A stretch of 64,000 nucleotides of DNA, taken from positions 21,015 through 85,014 of the forward strand of contig JBFWPF010000003.1 in assembly GCA_050250135.1 (NCBI GenBank), given 5' to 3'. The DNA is from JBFWPF01 sp050250135 (GTDB taxonomy: Bacteria; Chlamydiota; Chlamydiia; Chlamydiales; JAFEGQ01). The notes below the pieces were generated by a model. It worked only from the letters and a program-made list of their open reading frames with translations, was not told the origin of the DNA and searched no databases. Positions 9,315 through 18,773 of the stretch are shown one piece after another; position 1 is the stretch's first letter, and each line of letters begins with the position of its first letter. A program made the position numbers and the translations under genes.

Positions 9315-10267
9315 GTCAGCTCTTTGTCTTGTGGGCCACAGGAGGAGGTCGCCAGGGGCTTTACTTTTATAAGCACCTCGCAAGAGAGGCCGGGAAAGAG
9401 GTAAAGGGGCTCCCCTTTAGGAAAGTCATCGGGCGGGCGGATCGAGATCTTGAGGGGAACTCGCTGCGCCACTTTGGTGTAGTTCCCTGTGGCGTTGTTC
9501 TGCGGTACGAGGGAGAACTGGGAGGCGGCCGCCCCCTTAATCGTGAAGATCTCCCCGTGGAACCGGTAGCCGGGGTAGGCGTCGACCCGGATGTCGACGG
9601 GGTCACCTAGGCGGATATTCTCCATCTTAAACTCCTCAAGGTTGGCGAGGACCCAGACATCCTGGAGGTCATACATGGTGTAGAGGGCCTGCCCAGGGGA
9701 GACGACATCCCCAACCCAGACCCACCGCTTGGCGATCACCCCATCGCGCGGTGCATGGATAGTGTAGTGGACGAGCTGAGCCTCGATCACCTCAAGCTGC
9801 CGAACCGCCTGCTCAAGGGCGGCGATCGAGAGGGCAAGGCCCGCCTCAGCCATCCAAAAGTCCTTCTGCTTGTGGTCGAAGTCCTGGGCCGAGATCACCC
9901 GGTCCCCAATCCCCTCTTCGGCCCGGATGTAGTCATTGCGAACCTTCTCGAGGAGGGCCTCTTTGACCTTGATCTCCTGCTGCAGCCGGATAATGTTGGC
10001 TTCGGCCTCCGCCTTTTGGGCAAGGGGAACGTTGTTCTGCAGCTGGGCGATCAGCTGCCCCTCCCTTACCGTGTCCCCCTCATCGACGTAGAGGGAGAGG
10101 ATCCGCTCGGTGACGTTGGAGGTCAGGTTAGTCTGATAGGCTTCGATGTTGGCGTCGTTGGTCCAGACGACCCGTCGCCACTCAAAGAAAAAGAGGCCGA
10201 CCGCGACTCCGATGATCACAAGGGCGGACAAGCTGATGGCTAGGGTCTTGGGACGGTCTATCGACAT
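9281..10267 (-). CDS. HlyD/EmrA-type membrane fusion protein
   Basis: 328 residues. A single N-terminal membrane anchor (residues about 7-28, ISLSALVIIGVAVGLFFFEW) is followed by the split lipoyl/barrel-sandwich domain (NVTERILSLYVDEGDTVREG and YTIHAPRDGVIAKRWVWVGD). A helical hairpin separates the two halves, and beta-barrel sequence follows. It would bridge the inner membrane carrier at 7692 and the outer membrane factor at 10258 in the periplasm. It overlaps the upstream gene by 10 nt. Confidence 0.87.
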   Translation of the reverse strand: MSIDRPKTLAISLSALVIIGVAVGLFFFEWRRVVWTNDANIEAYQTNLTSNVTERILSLYVDEGDTVREGQLIAQLQNNVPLAQKAEAEANIIRLQQEIKVKEALLEKVRNDYIRAEEGIGDRVISAQDFDHKQKDFWMAEAGLALSIAALEQAVRQLEVIEAQLVHYTIHAPRDGVIAKRWVWVGDVVSPGQALYTMYDLQDVWVLANLEEFKMENIRLGDPVDIRVDAYPGYRFHGEIFTIKGAAASQFSLVPQNNATGNYTKVAQRVPLKISIRPPDDFPKGEPLYLFPGLSCEVLIKVKPLATSSCGPQDKELTCPLDGPSLSS

Positions 10268-11745
10268 CGCAAATCGGCTCCGCTGGCGTGGATGAGGCCG
10301 TAGTAACCCGCCATCAGGTCGAACTCGGCCCGGTTGCGGATGTTGAGGGCGTCGATCAGGTTGTCCACCACGATCTGGTAGTCAAAGACGGTGATGTAGC
10401 CGATCTCAAGCTGGCTCTTGGCCAGATCGAGGGTCTGCTGAGCGAGCCGGACATTCGATTCGGCAGTCACAAAACTGGCCACCCCATCCTCTATTTCAAA
10501 TATTTGCTTTCTTACGTCCTCATAGGCCATCTGGACACTTTTCTGGTACTCAAACTGTTTGGCGCTCCGGTTGTGGATCGCCTTTGAGATCCGGTAACGC
10601 CGCCCGAAGCCGTCAAAAAGGAGCCACTTGACGCTGTAGCCGAGCCCCCAGGAGAAGCTCTGGTTAAAGAAATTGGAGGTGGGGGTGTCAAGCATCTTGG
10701 TGGGGTAGCCTCCGTAGTTAAACTCCAGGTTGATCTGAGGCCAGTACTCCCCCCGCTGCTTGCCCACCTCCTCTTGCGCGATCCGAACTTCGGTCCGTGC
10801 CTCGGCCAGTTCGGGGCGGTAGGTGAGGGCAAGCCCCTCCCACGAGGCGACCTCGCTTGGCGAGAAGAGAGTGGCCATGAGCCGCTCTTGAGTGATCGGG
10901 TATCCCTTTTTGTAGATGGGCCCCTCGGGATCCCCCTCCTCAAAGAGGGCGGCCATCCGGTCGACCTTGGTGGCCAGTTCGGGGATGGAGCCGATCGGGA
11001 TCCCCTCGGAACCGATCTCCACCTCCACCTTGCCGGGGTCGTAGCCGAGGACCCGGACAAAGGCATCGAGGTCGACCCGGTAGCGCTTGATCGCATCGTA
11101 GTAGACCGAGGAGGCGTTGGCGACGGCCACCTTGCTCTGGTTGACGTTGAGGAGGATGGTGGTGCCGATCTTGTAGTCGGCCTGCTCCTGGACAGCAAGG
11201 CTGGTGAGGAGCTCTATCTTCTGCTTCGCCGTCTCCACCGTCTCCCGATCGTAAACGAGCTGGTAGTAGAGGGTCCGGGTCTGGAAGAGGATGTCGATGG
11301 TGGCGGCGTTGAGGAGGGCCCTCATCTGCTGGACGATCAGCCCCGCTATTTTGGCGTCGAACCACTTGTCGGTCGAGATCAGCGCCTGGGTTGTGTTGAG
11401 CTGGGTGAGAAAAGCGCTGCGAGCATTGGCGAACATCACCACCTCCTCCGCCTTGTAGCCGAGGCTGACCAAATTGAGTTCAGGGAGCCATTTGGAGAGG
11501 GCATCGAGCCTCCCCTGCTGTGCCCGCATCAGAAGCTGCCTCATCCGGTGGAGGTCGGGGTTGTGGGAGAGGGCAATCGCCTCGGCCTCCTCAAGGGTCA
11601 CGGTGCCTAGGGGGCAGGGGTCCTCTGGGGGGCAACAAGGGGGCGGAGCGGGGCGACAGCACGGGGTAGGGGGCGAGTAGGAGGGAGTACGGGGGCCACA
11701 GCCCGACAGGACCAACAGAAAGAGCAGCCACCCGATTCTTCTCAT
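10258..11745 (-). CDS. TolC-like outer membrane efflux lipoprotein
   Basis: 495 residues. MRRIGWLLFLLVLSGC is a lipoprotein signal, followed by a Pro/Cys-rich linker (residues about 17-45) that is unusual in having several PCC pairs. The rest has paired long helical repeats typical of outer membrane efflux proteins, for example VTLEEAEAIALSHNPDLHRM and its second-half counterpart ALTYRPELAEARTEVRIAQEEVG. First gene of the efflux operon, divergent from the oppA of the oppABCDF operon. The shared upstream region holds a 7 bp inverted repeat (GTTATCG...CGATAAC, 11788-11816) that could be an operator, though this is weak. Confidence 0.85.
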   Translation of the reverse strand: MRRIGWLLFLLVLSGCGPRTPSYSPPTPCCRPAPPPCCPPEDPCPLGTVTLEEAEAIALSHNPDLHRMRQLLMRAQQGRLDALSKWLPELNLVSLGYKAEEVVMFANARSAFLTQLNTTQALISTDKWFDAKIAGLIVQQMRALLNAATIDILFQTRTLYYQLVYDRETVETAKQKIELLTSLAVQEQADYKIGTTILLNVNQSKVAVANASSVYYDAIKRYRVDLDAFVRVLGYDPGKVEVEIGSEGIPIGSIPELATKVDRMAALFEEGDPEGPIYKKGYPITQERLMATLFSPSEVASWEGLALTYRPELAEARTEVRIAQEEVGKQRGEYWPQINLEFNYGGYPTKMLDTPTSNFFNQSFSWGLGYSVKWLLFDGFGRRYRISKAIHNRSAKQFEYQKSVQMAYEDVRKQIFEIEDGVASFVTAESNVRLAQQTLDLAKSQLEIGYITVFDYQIVVDNLIDALNIRNRAEFDLMAGYYGLIHASGADLRCR

Positions 11746-11827
11746 ATTAAATTATTTTCTTACATATCAGGGGTTGATTGGCAAGCGGTTATCGTTTAGG
11801 CTGTCACCGCGATAACGGAGCTTGAAA

Positions 11828-11974
11828 CCTCTGATTGCAACCTATCGTCCTGAGGGCACCCACAGTGGGCAGTCATCTGGAGCACATCCCTCCTCACCCG
11901 GGTTTACAAACCCGGCCTCGTCGCGAGGTGCGCTACCTGACCACCCCCTCAGGACGATAGGTCACAACCAGAGG
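11828..11974. mobile_element. MITE-like palindromic element, family 1, copy B (147 bp)
   Basis: The ends are CCTCTGATTG and its inverse-type CAACCAGAGG, flanked by TGAAA at 11823-11827 and 11975-11979. Both ends carry the same change from CCCC/GGGG to CCTC/GAGG, so the outermost pairing is kept. The central hairpin is CCGGGTTT-AC-AAACCCGG as in copy A. The right end, AGAGG, lies 7 nt before the ATG of the next gene and forms its apparent Shine-Dalgarno sequence. Confidence 0.86.
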
Positions 11975-11981
11975 TGAAACG

Positions 11982-13556
11982 ATGCGTAAACTCCTTCTCC
12001 TCCTCCTGCTGGTATGCTGCCAAACCGCCCCCGTCAAAAGAGAGGGGGTGCGGATCAACCTCTTTACCGATCCCACTGCTCTCGACCCTCGCCTAGCCGA
12101 AGGGATGGGGAGCAACACGGTCGTCCTCGAGCTTTTTGAGGGGCTGGTTCGGATCGGCCCGAGTGGGGAGCCCGAGCTGGCGCTAGCAAAGGAGGTGACG
12201 GTCAGTGAGGATGGGCTCGAATACACCTTCACCTTGCGCCCCTCGAAATGGTCAAACGGGGAGCCCCTTACGGCTCAGGATTTTGTTTTTGGATGGAAGG
12301 AGGCGCTGCGGCCCGACTTCCCCTCCGAGTGTGCCTACCTGCTGTTTGAGATCGAGGGGGCGCGGGAGGCTAAGCTGGACGGGGCATCCCCCGATGGGAT
12401 CGGCGTCTGGGCCGAGGGGCCCCACATTCTGCATGTCCGCCTCACCCATCCGGCTCCCTACTTCCTCCACTTAACCACCAACTCCCTCTATTTTCCGATC
12501 AATCGGAAGGCGGCAAAGCGCCATCCCCGCTGGGCCGACCGGCCGGGCCCCCACTTTGTGACGAACGGCCCCTTTAAGTTGGTGAAGTGGGAGCATGGGG
12601 CGGAGCTGGTTACGGTGAAAAATCCCCATTACTGGGCAGCCGATGAGGTGACGATCGAGGAGATCCACCACTCGATGATCGACAACTCGACGACCGAGAT
12701 CACCATGTTTGAGCAGAAGGAGCTCGACTGGGCCGGCGGGCCGATGTCGATGCTCCCCTACGACGCGATCCCCTCTCTGCGGGAGGAATTTGGGGTCGAG
12801 GTCTTCGGGATCGATGCGGTCTACTGGTACCAGTTCAACACCAGTCACCCCCTCCTCAAAAACCGGAAAATCCGGCAGGCGCTCGCCTACTCGGTCAGGC
12901 GGGATGAGCTGGCCCGAAACCTTGCCAAGGGGGCCCACCAGCCCGCCACCGGCCTCATCCCTCCTAATATCGTGCGCAAAGGGCGGGACTACCTGGGCGG
13001 GAGGGGCGACGAGGAGATCCAAGCCCTTTTTGCCGAGGGACTTGAAGAGGTTGGGATGGCGGGAGAGCGCCTCCCGACCCTAACCCTTAGCACAAATATC
13101 TCGGAGGACCACCTCAAGCTCGCCCAGGCGATGCAGCACCGGTGGCACACCCTCTTTGGGCTCACCGTCAACATCGACCCCTCCGAGTGGAAGGTCCACC
13201 TCGGCAAGCTCCACACCGGCTCCTACGACATCGGCCGCTTTGGGTGGTATGCCAATTACCGCGACGGGGTCGACTTCCTTAACCGCTTCCGCTTCCCCAG
13301 CTGTAAAAGGACCTGCGAGGGGTGGGATCAGGAGAGCTTTGCCCACTTTGTCGACCGGATCGACTGGTGCGCCGACAGGGGCTGCCGAGACCGGCTTATC
13401 GCCGAGGCCGAGGGGTGGCTAATGGAGGAGATGCCCGTTGTTCCCCTCTTCTTTCTCAACTTCAACTATATGAAGCACCCCGATCTCAAGGGGACCGTCT
13501 TCAGCCCATTTGGACGGGTCGATTTTCGTTGGGCTTTTTGGGAAAGATCTGTTTAA
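11982..13556 (+). CDS. oppA: Oligopeptide ABC transporter substrate-binding lipoprotein
   Basis: 524 residues with a short lipoprotein signal (MRKLLLLLLLVCC), then INLFTDPTALDPRLAEGMGS and WSNGEPLTAQDFVFGWKEAL, typical of SBP_bac_5 peptide-binding proteins. It is paralogous to the lone copy at 4377; both share the WxxGEPxTAxDFxxxWxEAL and MPVxPxxxxxYxK patterns. It leads an operon with oppB, oppC, oppD and oppF. Its ribosome binding site, AGAGG followed by 7 nt and ATG, is provided by the end of MITE copy B, so present translation depends on an inserted element. Confidence 0.9.
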   Translation: MRKLLLLLLLVCCQTAPVKREGVRINLFTDPTALDPRLAEGMGSNTVVLELFEGLVRIGPSGEPELALAKEVTVSEDGLEYTFTLRPSKWSNGEPLTAQDFVFGWKEALRPDFPSECAYLLFEIEGAREAKLDGASPDGIGVWAEGPHILHVRLTHPAPYFLHLTTNSLYFPINRKAAKRHPRWADRPGPHFVTNGPFKLVKWEHGAELVTVKNPHYWAADEVTIEEIHHSMIDNSTTEITMFEQKELDWAGGPMSMLPYDAIPSLREEFGVEVFGIDAVYWYQFNTSHPLLKNRKIRQALAYSVRRDELARNLAKGAHQPATGLIPPNIVRKGRDYLGGRGDEEIQALFAEGLEEVGMAGERLPTLTLSTNISEDHLKLAQAMQHRWHTLFGLTVNIDPSEWKVHLGKLHTGSYDIGRFGWYANYRDGVDFLNRFRFPSCKRTCEGWDQESFAHFVDRIDWCADRGCRDRLIAEAEGWLMEEMPVVPLFFLNFNYMKHPDLKGTVFSPFGRVDFRWAFWERSV

Positions 13557-13587
13557 ATGGCCTTTGACTTTTGTGGGGTAGTTTCCC

Positions 13588-14529
13588 GTGAGTTTCCGAT
13601 TTTTTGGGAAAAAATGTGCCATCCTTCTCGTCGCCCTCTGGTTGATCGCCACGGTAACCTTTTTTCTGATGAAGGCGATCCCGGGCGACCCCTTTACCCA
13701 AGAGCAGGCGATCCCTGAGGAGATCCTCAAGGCCCTCCGCCACCACTACCACCTCGACGACCCCTGGTACTCCCAGTACGGCCACTACCTGAAGTCGCTC
13801 CTCACTTGGGACTTGGGACCCTCCTTTAAGTACAAGTCGCGCACCGTTAATGAGATCATCGCTCAAGGGTTTCCCGTGTCGGCAGCGCTTGGGCTGCAGG
13901 CCTTTTGCATCGCCTTGGGATCGGGTGTGCTCCTTGGCGTCATCGCCGCTGTAAAGCGGGGAAAGTGGCAGGATTACCTGTGCATGGGATCGGCTGTCTT
14001 GGGCCTCTCGGTCCCCAGCTTTCTCTTAGCGACCTTTCTCCAGTACCTCTTTGCGATCAAGCTTGGGATACTCCCCGTCGCCCGCTGGGGAACCTTTGCC
14101 CAATCGATCCTCCCCACCTGGTCCCTTGCGGCCCTGCCGACCGCCTTTATTGCCCGTCTGACCCGCTCGGGAATGCTCGAGGTTCTGCGGCAGGACTACA
14201 TCCTGACCGCTAGGGCGAAGGGGCTCGGCGAGCCGGCCATCCTGATCCGCCACGCCCTCCGAAACGCCTTCCTTCCCGTCCTCACCTACCTCGGCCCCCT
14301 CCTCGCGAACATCCTGTGCGGCAGCTTTGTGGTGGAAAAGATCTTTGGCATTCCTGGCCTAGGGCAGTGGTTTGTCACCGCCGTCACCAACCGGGACTAC
14401 ACCGTGATCATGGGGATGACTGTTTTCTATAGCGCCATACTCCTTACCGCCGTCTTCTTGGTCGACCTCTCCTATGGCGTACTCGATCCCCGGATCCGCA
14501 CCCCAAGGCGGAGGGAGTCCCCAGGATGA
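13588..14529 (+). CDS. oppB: Oligopeptide ABC transporter permease OppB
   Basis: 313 residues starting at a GTG. The N-terminal membrane helix and MKAIPGDPF block are typical of DppB/OppB permeases, as are the long periplasmic loop and six membrane segments. The EAA-type cytoplasmic loop is LTARAKGLGEPAILIRHALR, where the ATPases dock. The stop overlaps the oppC start as ATGA. It forms the transmembrane channel with OppC. Confidence 0.92.
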   Translation: MSFRFFGKKCAILLVALWLIATVTFFLMKAIPGDPFTQEQAIPEEILKALRHHYHLDDPWYSQYGHYLKSLLTWDLGPSFKYKSRTVNEIIAQGFPVSAALGLQAFCIALGSGVLLGVIAAVKRGKWQDYLCMGSAVLGLSVPSFLLATFLQYLFAIKLGILPVARWGTFAQSILPTWSLAALPTAFIARLTRSGMLEVLRQDYILTARAKGLGEPAILIRHALRNAFLPVLTYLGPLLANILCGSFVVEKIFGIPGLGQWFVTAVTNRDYTVIMGMTVFYSAILLTAVFLVDLSYGVLDPRIRTPRRRESPG

Positions 14530-15488
14530 GTGTGGAAGCTGAGATCAAATCCCCTTCCCTGGAGGAGACACTAGAGGCCCTTCAGGAGGAGACCCTCTTC
14601 CAGCCTTTAAGGAGAACCCAAGAGCCCCCCTTAGGACCTGCCGGCCCCAGCCTCTCCTATTGGGCCGATGTCTGGCACCGCTTTAGGGGGCACAAGCCCG
14701 CGATAGTCAGCCTGTGCGCCCTCCTCTTGCTCATGCTCTTTGCCCTCTTTGCCCCCCTCTTCTCGAGCTACACCTTCTACGAGACCCACCTTGAGCTCAA
14801 CAACCTCTCCCCCTGCAAGATGTTCTGGTTCGGCAGCGACGACCTAGGGCGCGACATGTTTGTCCGGATCTGGACCGGCGCCCGGATCTCCCTCTTCATC
14901 GGCGTGACAGCGGCAGGGATCGACCTCATCCTCGGTGTCTTGTGGGGAGGGACCGCCGCCCTCGCTGGGGGGAAGATCGATGAGGTGATGATGCGGGTCG
15001 CCGATGTCCTCTACGCCATCCCCTACCTGCTGATCGTGATCATGCTCATGGTCGTGATGGGCCCGGGCCTCCTCACCATCATCATCGCCATGAGCATCAC
15101 CGGCTGGATCGGCATGGCCCGGCTCGTCCGGGGCCAAGTGCTCCAGCTCAAGCAAAGGACCTTTGTCCAAGCCGCCGTTGCCCTCGGCGCAAGCGGCCCC
15201 CGCATCCTCTGGAAGCACCTCATCCCCAACACAATGGGCCCCATCATTGTGATGATGACCCTCACCATCCCCACCGCCATCTTCACCGAAGCCTTCCTCA
15301 GCTTCCTCGGCCTCGGCGTGCAGGCCCCCATCGCCAGTTGGGGAACCATGGCCGCAGAGTCGCTCTCCGCTATGCGCTACTACCCCTGGCGCCTCTTCTT
15401 CCCCGCCGGCTTTATCTCCGGGACTATGCTCGCCCTTTATATCGTCGGAGATGGACTCCGCGACGCCGTTGACCCGAGGATGCGATGA
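14526..15488 (+). CDS. oppC: Oligopeptide ABC transporter permease OppC
   Basis: 320 residues. A cytoplasmic N-terminal extension of about 55 residues is followed by FRGHKPAIVSLCALLLLMLF and the OppC-type HLELNNLSPCKMFWFGSDDL, then by GRDMFVRIWTGARISL. The EAA loop is AAVALGASGPRILWKHLIPN. The translation start lies in the oppB stop (ATGA) and its own stop overlaps oppD the same way, so the four transport genes are coupled. Confidence 0.92.
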   Translation: MSVEAEIKSPSLEETLEALQEETLFQPLRRTQEPPLGPAGPSLSYWADVWHRFRGHKPAIVSLCALLLLMLFALFAPLFSSYTFYETHLELNNLSPCKMFWFGSDDLGRDMFVRIWTGARISLFIGVTAAGIDLILGVLWGGTAALAGGKIDEVMMRVADVLYAIPYLLIVIMLMVVMGPGLLTIIIAMSITGWIGMARLVRGQVLQLKQRTFVQAAVALGASGPRILWKHLIPNTMGPIIVMMTLTIPTAIFTEAFLSFLGLGVQAPIASWGTMAAESLSAMRYYPWRLFFPAGFISGTMLALYIVGDGLRDAVDPRMR

Positions 15489-16480
15489 CCCCATTGCTGG
15501 AAGTTGAAGACCTGCGAGTTACCTTTCAGACCCGCTACGCCACCATCGAGGCGGTACGGGGGATCGGCTTTGCTGTGCGGGAGGGAGAGACCCTCGCCAT
15601 CGTCGGTGAGTCGGGATCGGGAAAGACCGCCGCCGCTCTCGCGATCGCTGACCTCCTCTCTAAAGAGGGCTCGCTAGTTAAAGGAAAAATTTTACTTCAA
15701 GGGGTAGACCTCCTCTCCCTCCCCACCCGAGCCCGCCGCCACGCCCGTGGGGGGCAGATGGGGGTGGTCTTTCAGGACCCCATGACCTCCCTAAACCCGC
15801 TGATGAAGATCGGTCGCCAAATCACCGAGACGATCCGCCATCGGAAGGGGGTCACGCGCGACGAGGCCAAGCGGCGGGCCTGCAGGCTTTTGGAGCGGGT
15901 TGGGATTGCCGAGGCCGACCGCCGTTTCAACCAGTATCCCCATGAGTTTAGTGGCGGGATGAGGCAGCGGGTGATGATCGCACTTGCCCTCGCCTGCGAG
16001 CCCAAACTCCTGATCGCCGACGAGCCGACGACCGCCCTCGATGTGACCATTCAGGCGCAGATCCTCGAGCTCCTCCAAACGGTGCAGCGGGAGTCAGGGA
16101 CCAGCATCCTCCTCATCACCCACGATCTGGGCGTAGTCGCGCAGGTAGCCGACCGGATGGTGGTGATGTATGCGGGGCAGATCGCCGAGCAAGGGAAAAC
16201 CGAGCCCCTCTTTGCTGCGCCCGCCCATCCCTACACCCGGGCCCTTCTCGCTTCGGTTCCACGAGGGGGCCTCCAGGCGATCATCCCGGGCTCCCCTCCC
16301 GATCTCTCCCACCCCCCTCCCGGCTGCCCCTTTGCCCCCCGCTGCCCCTACGCCATGGGGATCTGCAAGCAGCGGAGGAGCAGCCCCTACTCCCTTAGCC
16401 CCAACCAGATCAGTAGCTGCTGGCTCCACCATCCCAAAGCGAAAGGGCAGCGGGAGCTCTTTCTACAGGAGAAGAGATGA
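15485..16480 (+). CDS. oppD: Oligopeptide ABC transporter ATPase OppD
   Basis: 331 residues. Walker A is GESGSGKTAAA, the signature is EFSGGMRQRVMIALA, and Walker B is LLIADEPTTALD. The switch His is in LLITHDLGVVAQ. The C-terminal oligopeptide/dipeptide extension has the Cys-rich GCPFAPRCPYAMGIC, which in this family can bind an iron-sulfur cluster. It pairs with OppF to power peptide import. Confidence 0.93.
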   Translation: MTPLLEVEDLRVTFQTRYATIEAVRGIGFAVREGETLAIVGESGSGKTAAALAIADLLSKEGSLVKGKILLQGVDLLSLPTRARRHARGGQMGVVFQDPMTSLNPLMKIGRQITETIRHRKGVTRDEAKRRACRLLERVGIAEADRRFNQYPHEFSGGMRQRVMIALALACEPKLLIADEPTTALDVTIQAQILELLQTVQRESGTSILLITHDLGVVAQVADRMVVMYAGQIAEQGKTEPLFAAPAHPYTRALLASVPRGGLQAIIPGSPPDLSHPPPGCPFAPRCPYAMGICKQRRSSPYSLSPNQISSCWLHHPKAKGQRELFLQEKR

Positions 16481-17490
16481 TCCCACTCCTGTCGGCCCGA
16501 GACCTTAAGAAGGTCTACCGCAGCAGACGGGGGCGCCTCCAGGCGGTCTCGGGTGTGAGCTTCGACATTTTCCCCGGAGAGGTCCTTGGCCTTGTCGGCG
16601 AGAGTGGGTGTGGAAAATCGACCGTTGCCAAGATGCTGATGCGGCTGACCGAGCCCTCGAGTGGAGAGATCACCTTCTCTGGCCAGGATCTCTTAGCGAT
16701 CCCCAAGCGGCGCCTCCCCCCGATCCGCCAGCAGATCCAGATGGTCTTTCAGGACCCCCATGCCGCCCTCAATCCGAGGATGTCGATCCGCGACGCCATC
16801 GCCGAGCCCCTAGATATCCACCGGCTCGCTAAGGGTAGGGAGAGGGAGGCGCGGATTCTCGAGCTCCTTAGCCTGGTCGGCCTCCGCCCCGACTGCCTTG
16901 AGCGCTACCCCCACGAGTTTAGCGGCGGCCAGCGGCAGCGGATCGGGATCGCCCGCGCCCTTGCCTCCAATCCCCGCTTCCTGATCTGCGACGAGCCGGT
17001 CTCTGCCCTCGACCTCTCCATTCAGGCTCAGGTGATCCGCCTCCTCCAGCGGCTCCAGCAGGAGATGGCCCTCACCTACCTCTTTATCACCCACAACCTC
17101 GACGTTGTCCGCCTAATCTCCAACCGAGTTGGGGTGATGTACCTCGGCCAACTCGTGGAGATCGCCTCGACTGAAAAGCTCTTTGCCACCCCCCTCCACC
17201 CCTATACCCGCGCCCTCCTCTCGGCCATTCCCATCGCCGATCCCGTAGCCGAACGGAAGCGCTCACGGATCGTCCTCCCTGGTGAACCCCCTAGTGCCCT
17301 CGCCCCTCCAAGCGGCTGCCGCTTTCATACCCGTTGCCCTATGGCGACCAAACGGTGTAGAATCGAAAGGCCGAAATGGATCGAGATGGGAGGGGGCCAC
17401 AAGGTCGCCTGCCATCTCTATCAACAGGAGGGTGCCCTTGTTCAAATATCTCCTTATTCTCCTCCCAACGCTCCTGTGGGGGACACCTGA
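16477..17490 (+). CDS. oppF: Oligopeptide ABC transporter ATPase OppF
   Basis: 337 residues. Walker A is GESGCGKSTVAK, the signature is EFSGGQRQRIGIARA, Walker B is FLICDEPVSALD, and the switch is LFITHNLDVVR. The C-terminal extension has CRFHTRCPMATKRC. It is the last opp gene; the start overlaps oppD as ATGA. The M16-like gene that follows begins inside its 3' end, so the peptide importer and the peptidases are probably co-transcribed, which suggests uptake and breakdown of peptides as one unit. Confidence 0.92.
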   Translation: MIPLLSARDLKKVYRSRRGRLQAVSGVSFDIFPGEVLGLVGESGCGKSTVAKMLMRLTEPSSGEITFSGQDLLAIPKRRLPPIRQQIQMVFQDPHAALNPRMSIRDAIAEPLDIHRLAKGREREARILELLSLVGLRPDCLERYPHEFSGGQRQRIGIARALASNPRFLICDEPVSALDLSIQAQVIRLLQRLQQEMALTYLFITHNLDVVRLISNRVGVMYLGQLVEIASTEKLFATPLHPYTRALLSAIPIADPVAERKRSRIVLPGEPPSALAPPSGCRFHTRCPMATKRCRIERPKWIEMGGGHKVACHLYQQEGALVQISPYSPPNAPVGDT

Positions 17491-18739
17491 GCCCCGCATG
17501 GGCGAGCTCCCCGGGGCCCTCCACACCTATGTTTGGGAGGTCTCTTCCGCCGATCCGATCGAGCTGCACCTGATCGTGCCCGTCGGGCCGGTCCATGAGA
17601 AGGAGAGGGAGGCGGGGGCCGCCTACGCCCTCTTCCATCTTGTTCAGCTCAGCAGCGGCCGCCACTCTCCCGAAGAGCTTGCCACCTTTTACCAAGAGAT
17701 CGGCCACAACCCGTGGGCCGACTTTCGGGGCGAGCATCTCGACCACCTCCCCTTTCGCCTCCGGATCCCTCTCGACAAGGCCCATCTTATGCCGCGCGCC
17801 CTTGAGATCATGGCCGATTGGCTCTGGGGGTGGAGCCCCGACCCCGCTCAGTACGAAGAGCTCGCCCGCCGGGAGGCGGGGCCCCTCCCTCCCCTTGAAA
17901 CCTTGGTCGAGTTCTACAACACCACCTTTCTCTCCCTCCCTGCTGCCGTTATTGCGGCCGGCGACTTTGATGGGGAGGCGACCGAGCAGCTGATCGGCTC
18001 GGCCTTTGCCACCCCGCCCGCCAGCGATTTGGGACCCGTCTCCCTCCCTGTCCACCGCTCGATCTCCCCTGCCCAATGGAAGGTCACCCTCGGCCTCCTT
18101 TCCGAACAGGAGGGGGTCACCCGGATGAGCGTCAATCTCCTTATGCCGACCGCCATCCCTCTTCCCCTTGAGCCCCGCCAATTTGTGGCCATCGCCCTCC
18201 TCAGCTACCACCTCCGCCACCACCTTGGGCAGCAGCTCGGGTGGAGTGACACCCAGCAGGGCTCCATCAGGGGGGGGATAGGCTCTCCCACCCGCTCCTG
18301 CCTCTTTTACGGCCTCTCCTTCAAGTGCACCGGCGATCAGTTCCTCCCCTTTATGGAGGCGCTTGAGAGGGAGCTTGGCCGAATCCAGCGGGGGGAGGTC
18401 TCCGAAAAGGAGCTTGGGCCGATCCTCTCCGAGCTTGACCTTGAGGTGAGGGAGCTTCTCAGCCAGCTTCCCCCTGTCCAATACGCCGACGATTCGACCG
18501 GCCATTTTTTGGGCACTCAGTTTCTCCCTACGCCGGCCAACATCGCCGCTATCTACCGGGTCCTGGCCACCATTGAGAGCGACCAGCTTCAGCGCTTTAC
18601 CGAGGGCCTTGTTCCCCTTTCTCAATCGTGGCTCAAGATCAGCGCCAAAGGGGGAGAGGGGTCGATCGAAGAGCTGCAAGGGCTTATCACTGCCCTGGCT
18701 GAGCAATTGGGGGTAGCCTCTTTAGACGATGAGGAGTAG
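17438..18739 (+). CDS. M16 (insulinase-like) family protein lacking zinc ligands
   Basis: I chose the TTG at 17438 because a full AGGAGG (17426-17431) lies 6 nt before it and it opens a signal peptide (LFKYLLILLPTLLWG). The longer frame from 17282 would run deep into oppF. The product is 433 residues. The M16 fold is visible, but where active members have HxxEH this protein reads AYALFHLVQLSSGRHSPEEL, so the two His and the Glu are not in place. Inactive M16 subunits usually partner an active one; the active paralog follows 34 nt downstream. The fold assignment rests on pattern similarity to that neighbour and is moderately sure. Confidence 0.68.
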   Translation: MFKYLLILLPTLLWGTPEPRMGELPGALHTYVWEVSSADPIELHLIVPVGPVHEKEREAGAAYALFHLVQLSSGRHSPEELATFYQEIGHNPWADFRGEHLDHLPFRLRIPLDKAHLMPRALEIMADWLWGWSPDPAQYEELARREAGPLPPLETLVEFYNTTFLSLPAAVIAAGDFDGEATEQLIGSAFATPPASDLGPVSLPVHRSISPAQWKVTLGLLSEQEGVTRMSVNLLMPTAIPLPLEPRQFVAIALLSYHLRHHLGQQLGWSDTQQGSIRGGIGSPTRSCLFYGLSFKCTGDQFLPFMEALERELGRIQRGEVSEKELGPILSELDLEVRELLSQLPPVQYADDSTGHFLGTQFLPTPANIAAIYRVLATIESDQLQRFTEGLVPLSQSWLKISAKGGEGSIEELQGLITALAEQLGVASLDDEE

Positions 18740-18773
18740 ACTCTCCGTTGAATCCAAAGGGGGCGACCTCTAG

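Noticed and set aside
11765..11780. ATCAGGGGTTGA near 11767, like a lone right end of the family 1 MITE
   Set aside because: There is no left end or second direct repeat nearby, and a 12-base match can be chance. It might be a scar.
11788..11816. GTTATCG...CGATAAC inverted repeat as an operator for the efflux operon
   Set aside because: Seven-base arms with a 15-base gap are too weak to stand without a second instance; mentioned only with the TolC-like gene.
17339..18706. Long open frame (455 codons) on the minus strand opposite the first M16 gene
   Set aside because: The composition is low in variety and has no family match. It is the antisense shadow expected in GC-rich genes; the plus strand has a signal peptide and a ribosome binding site.
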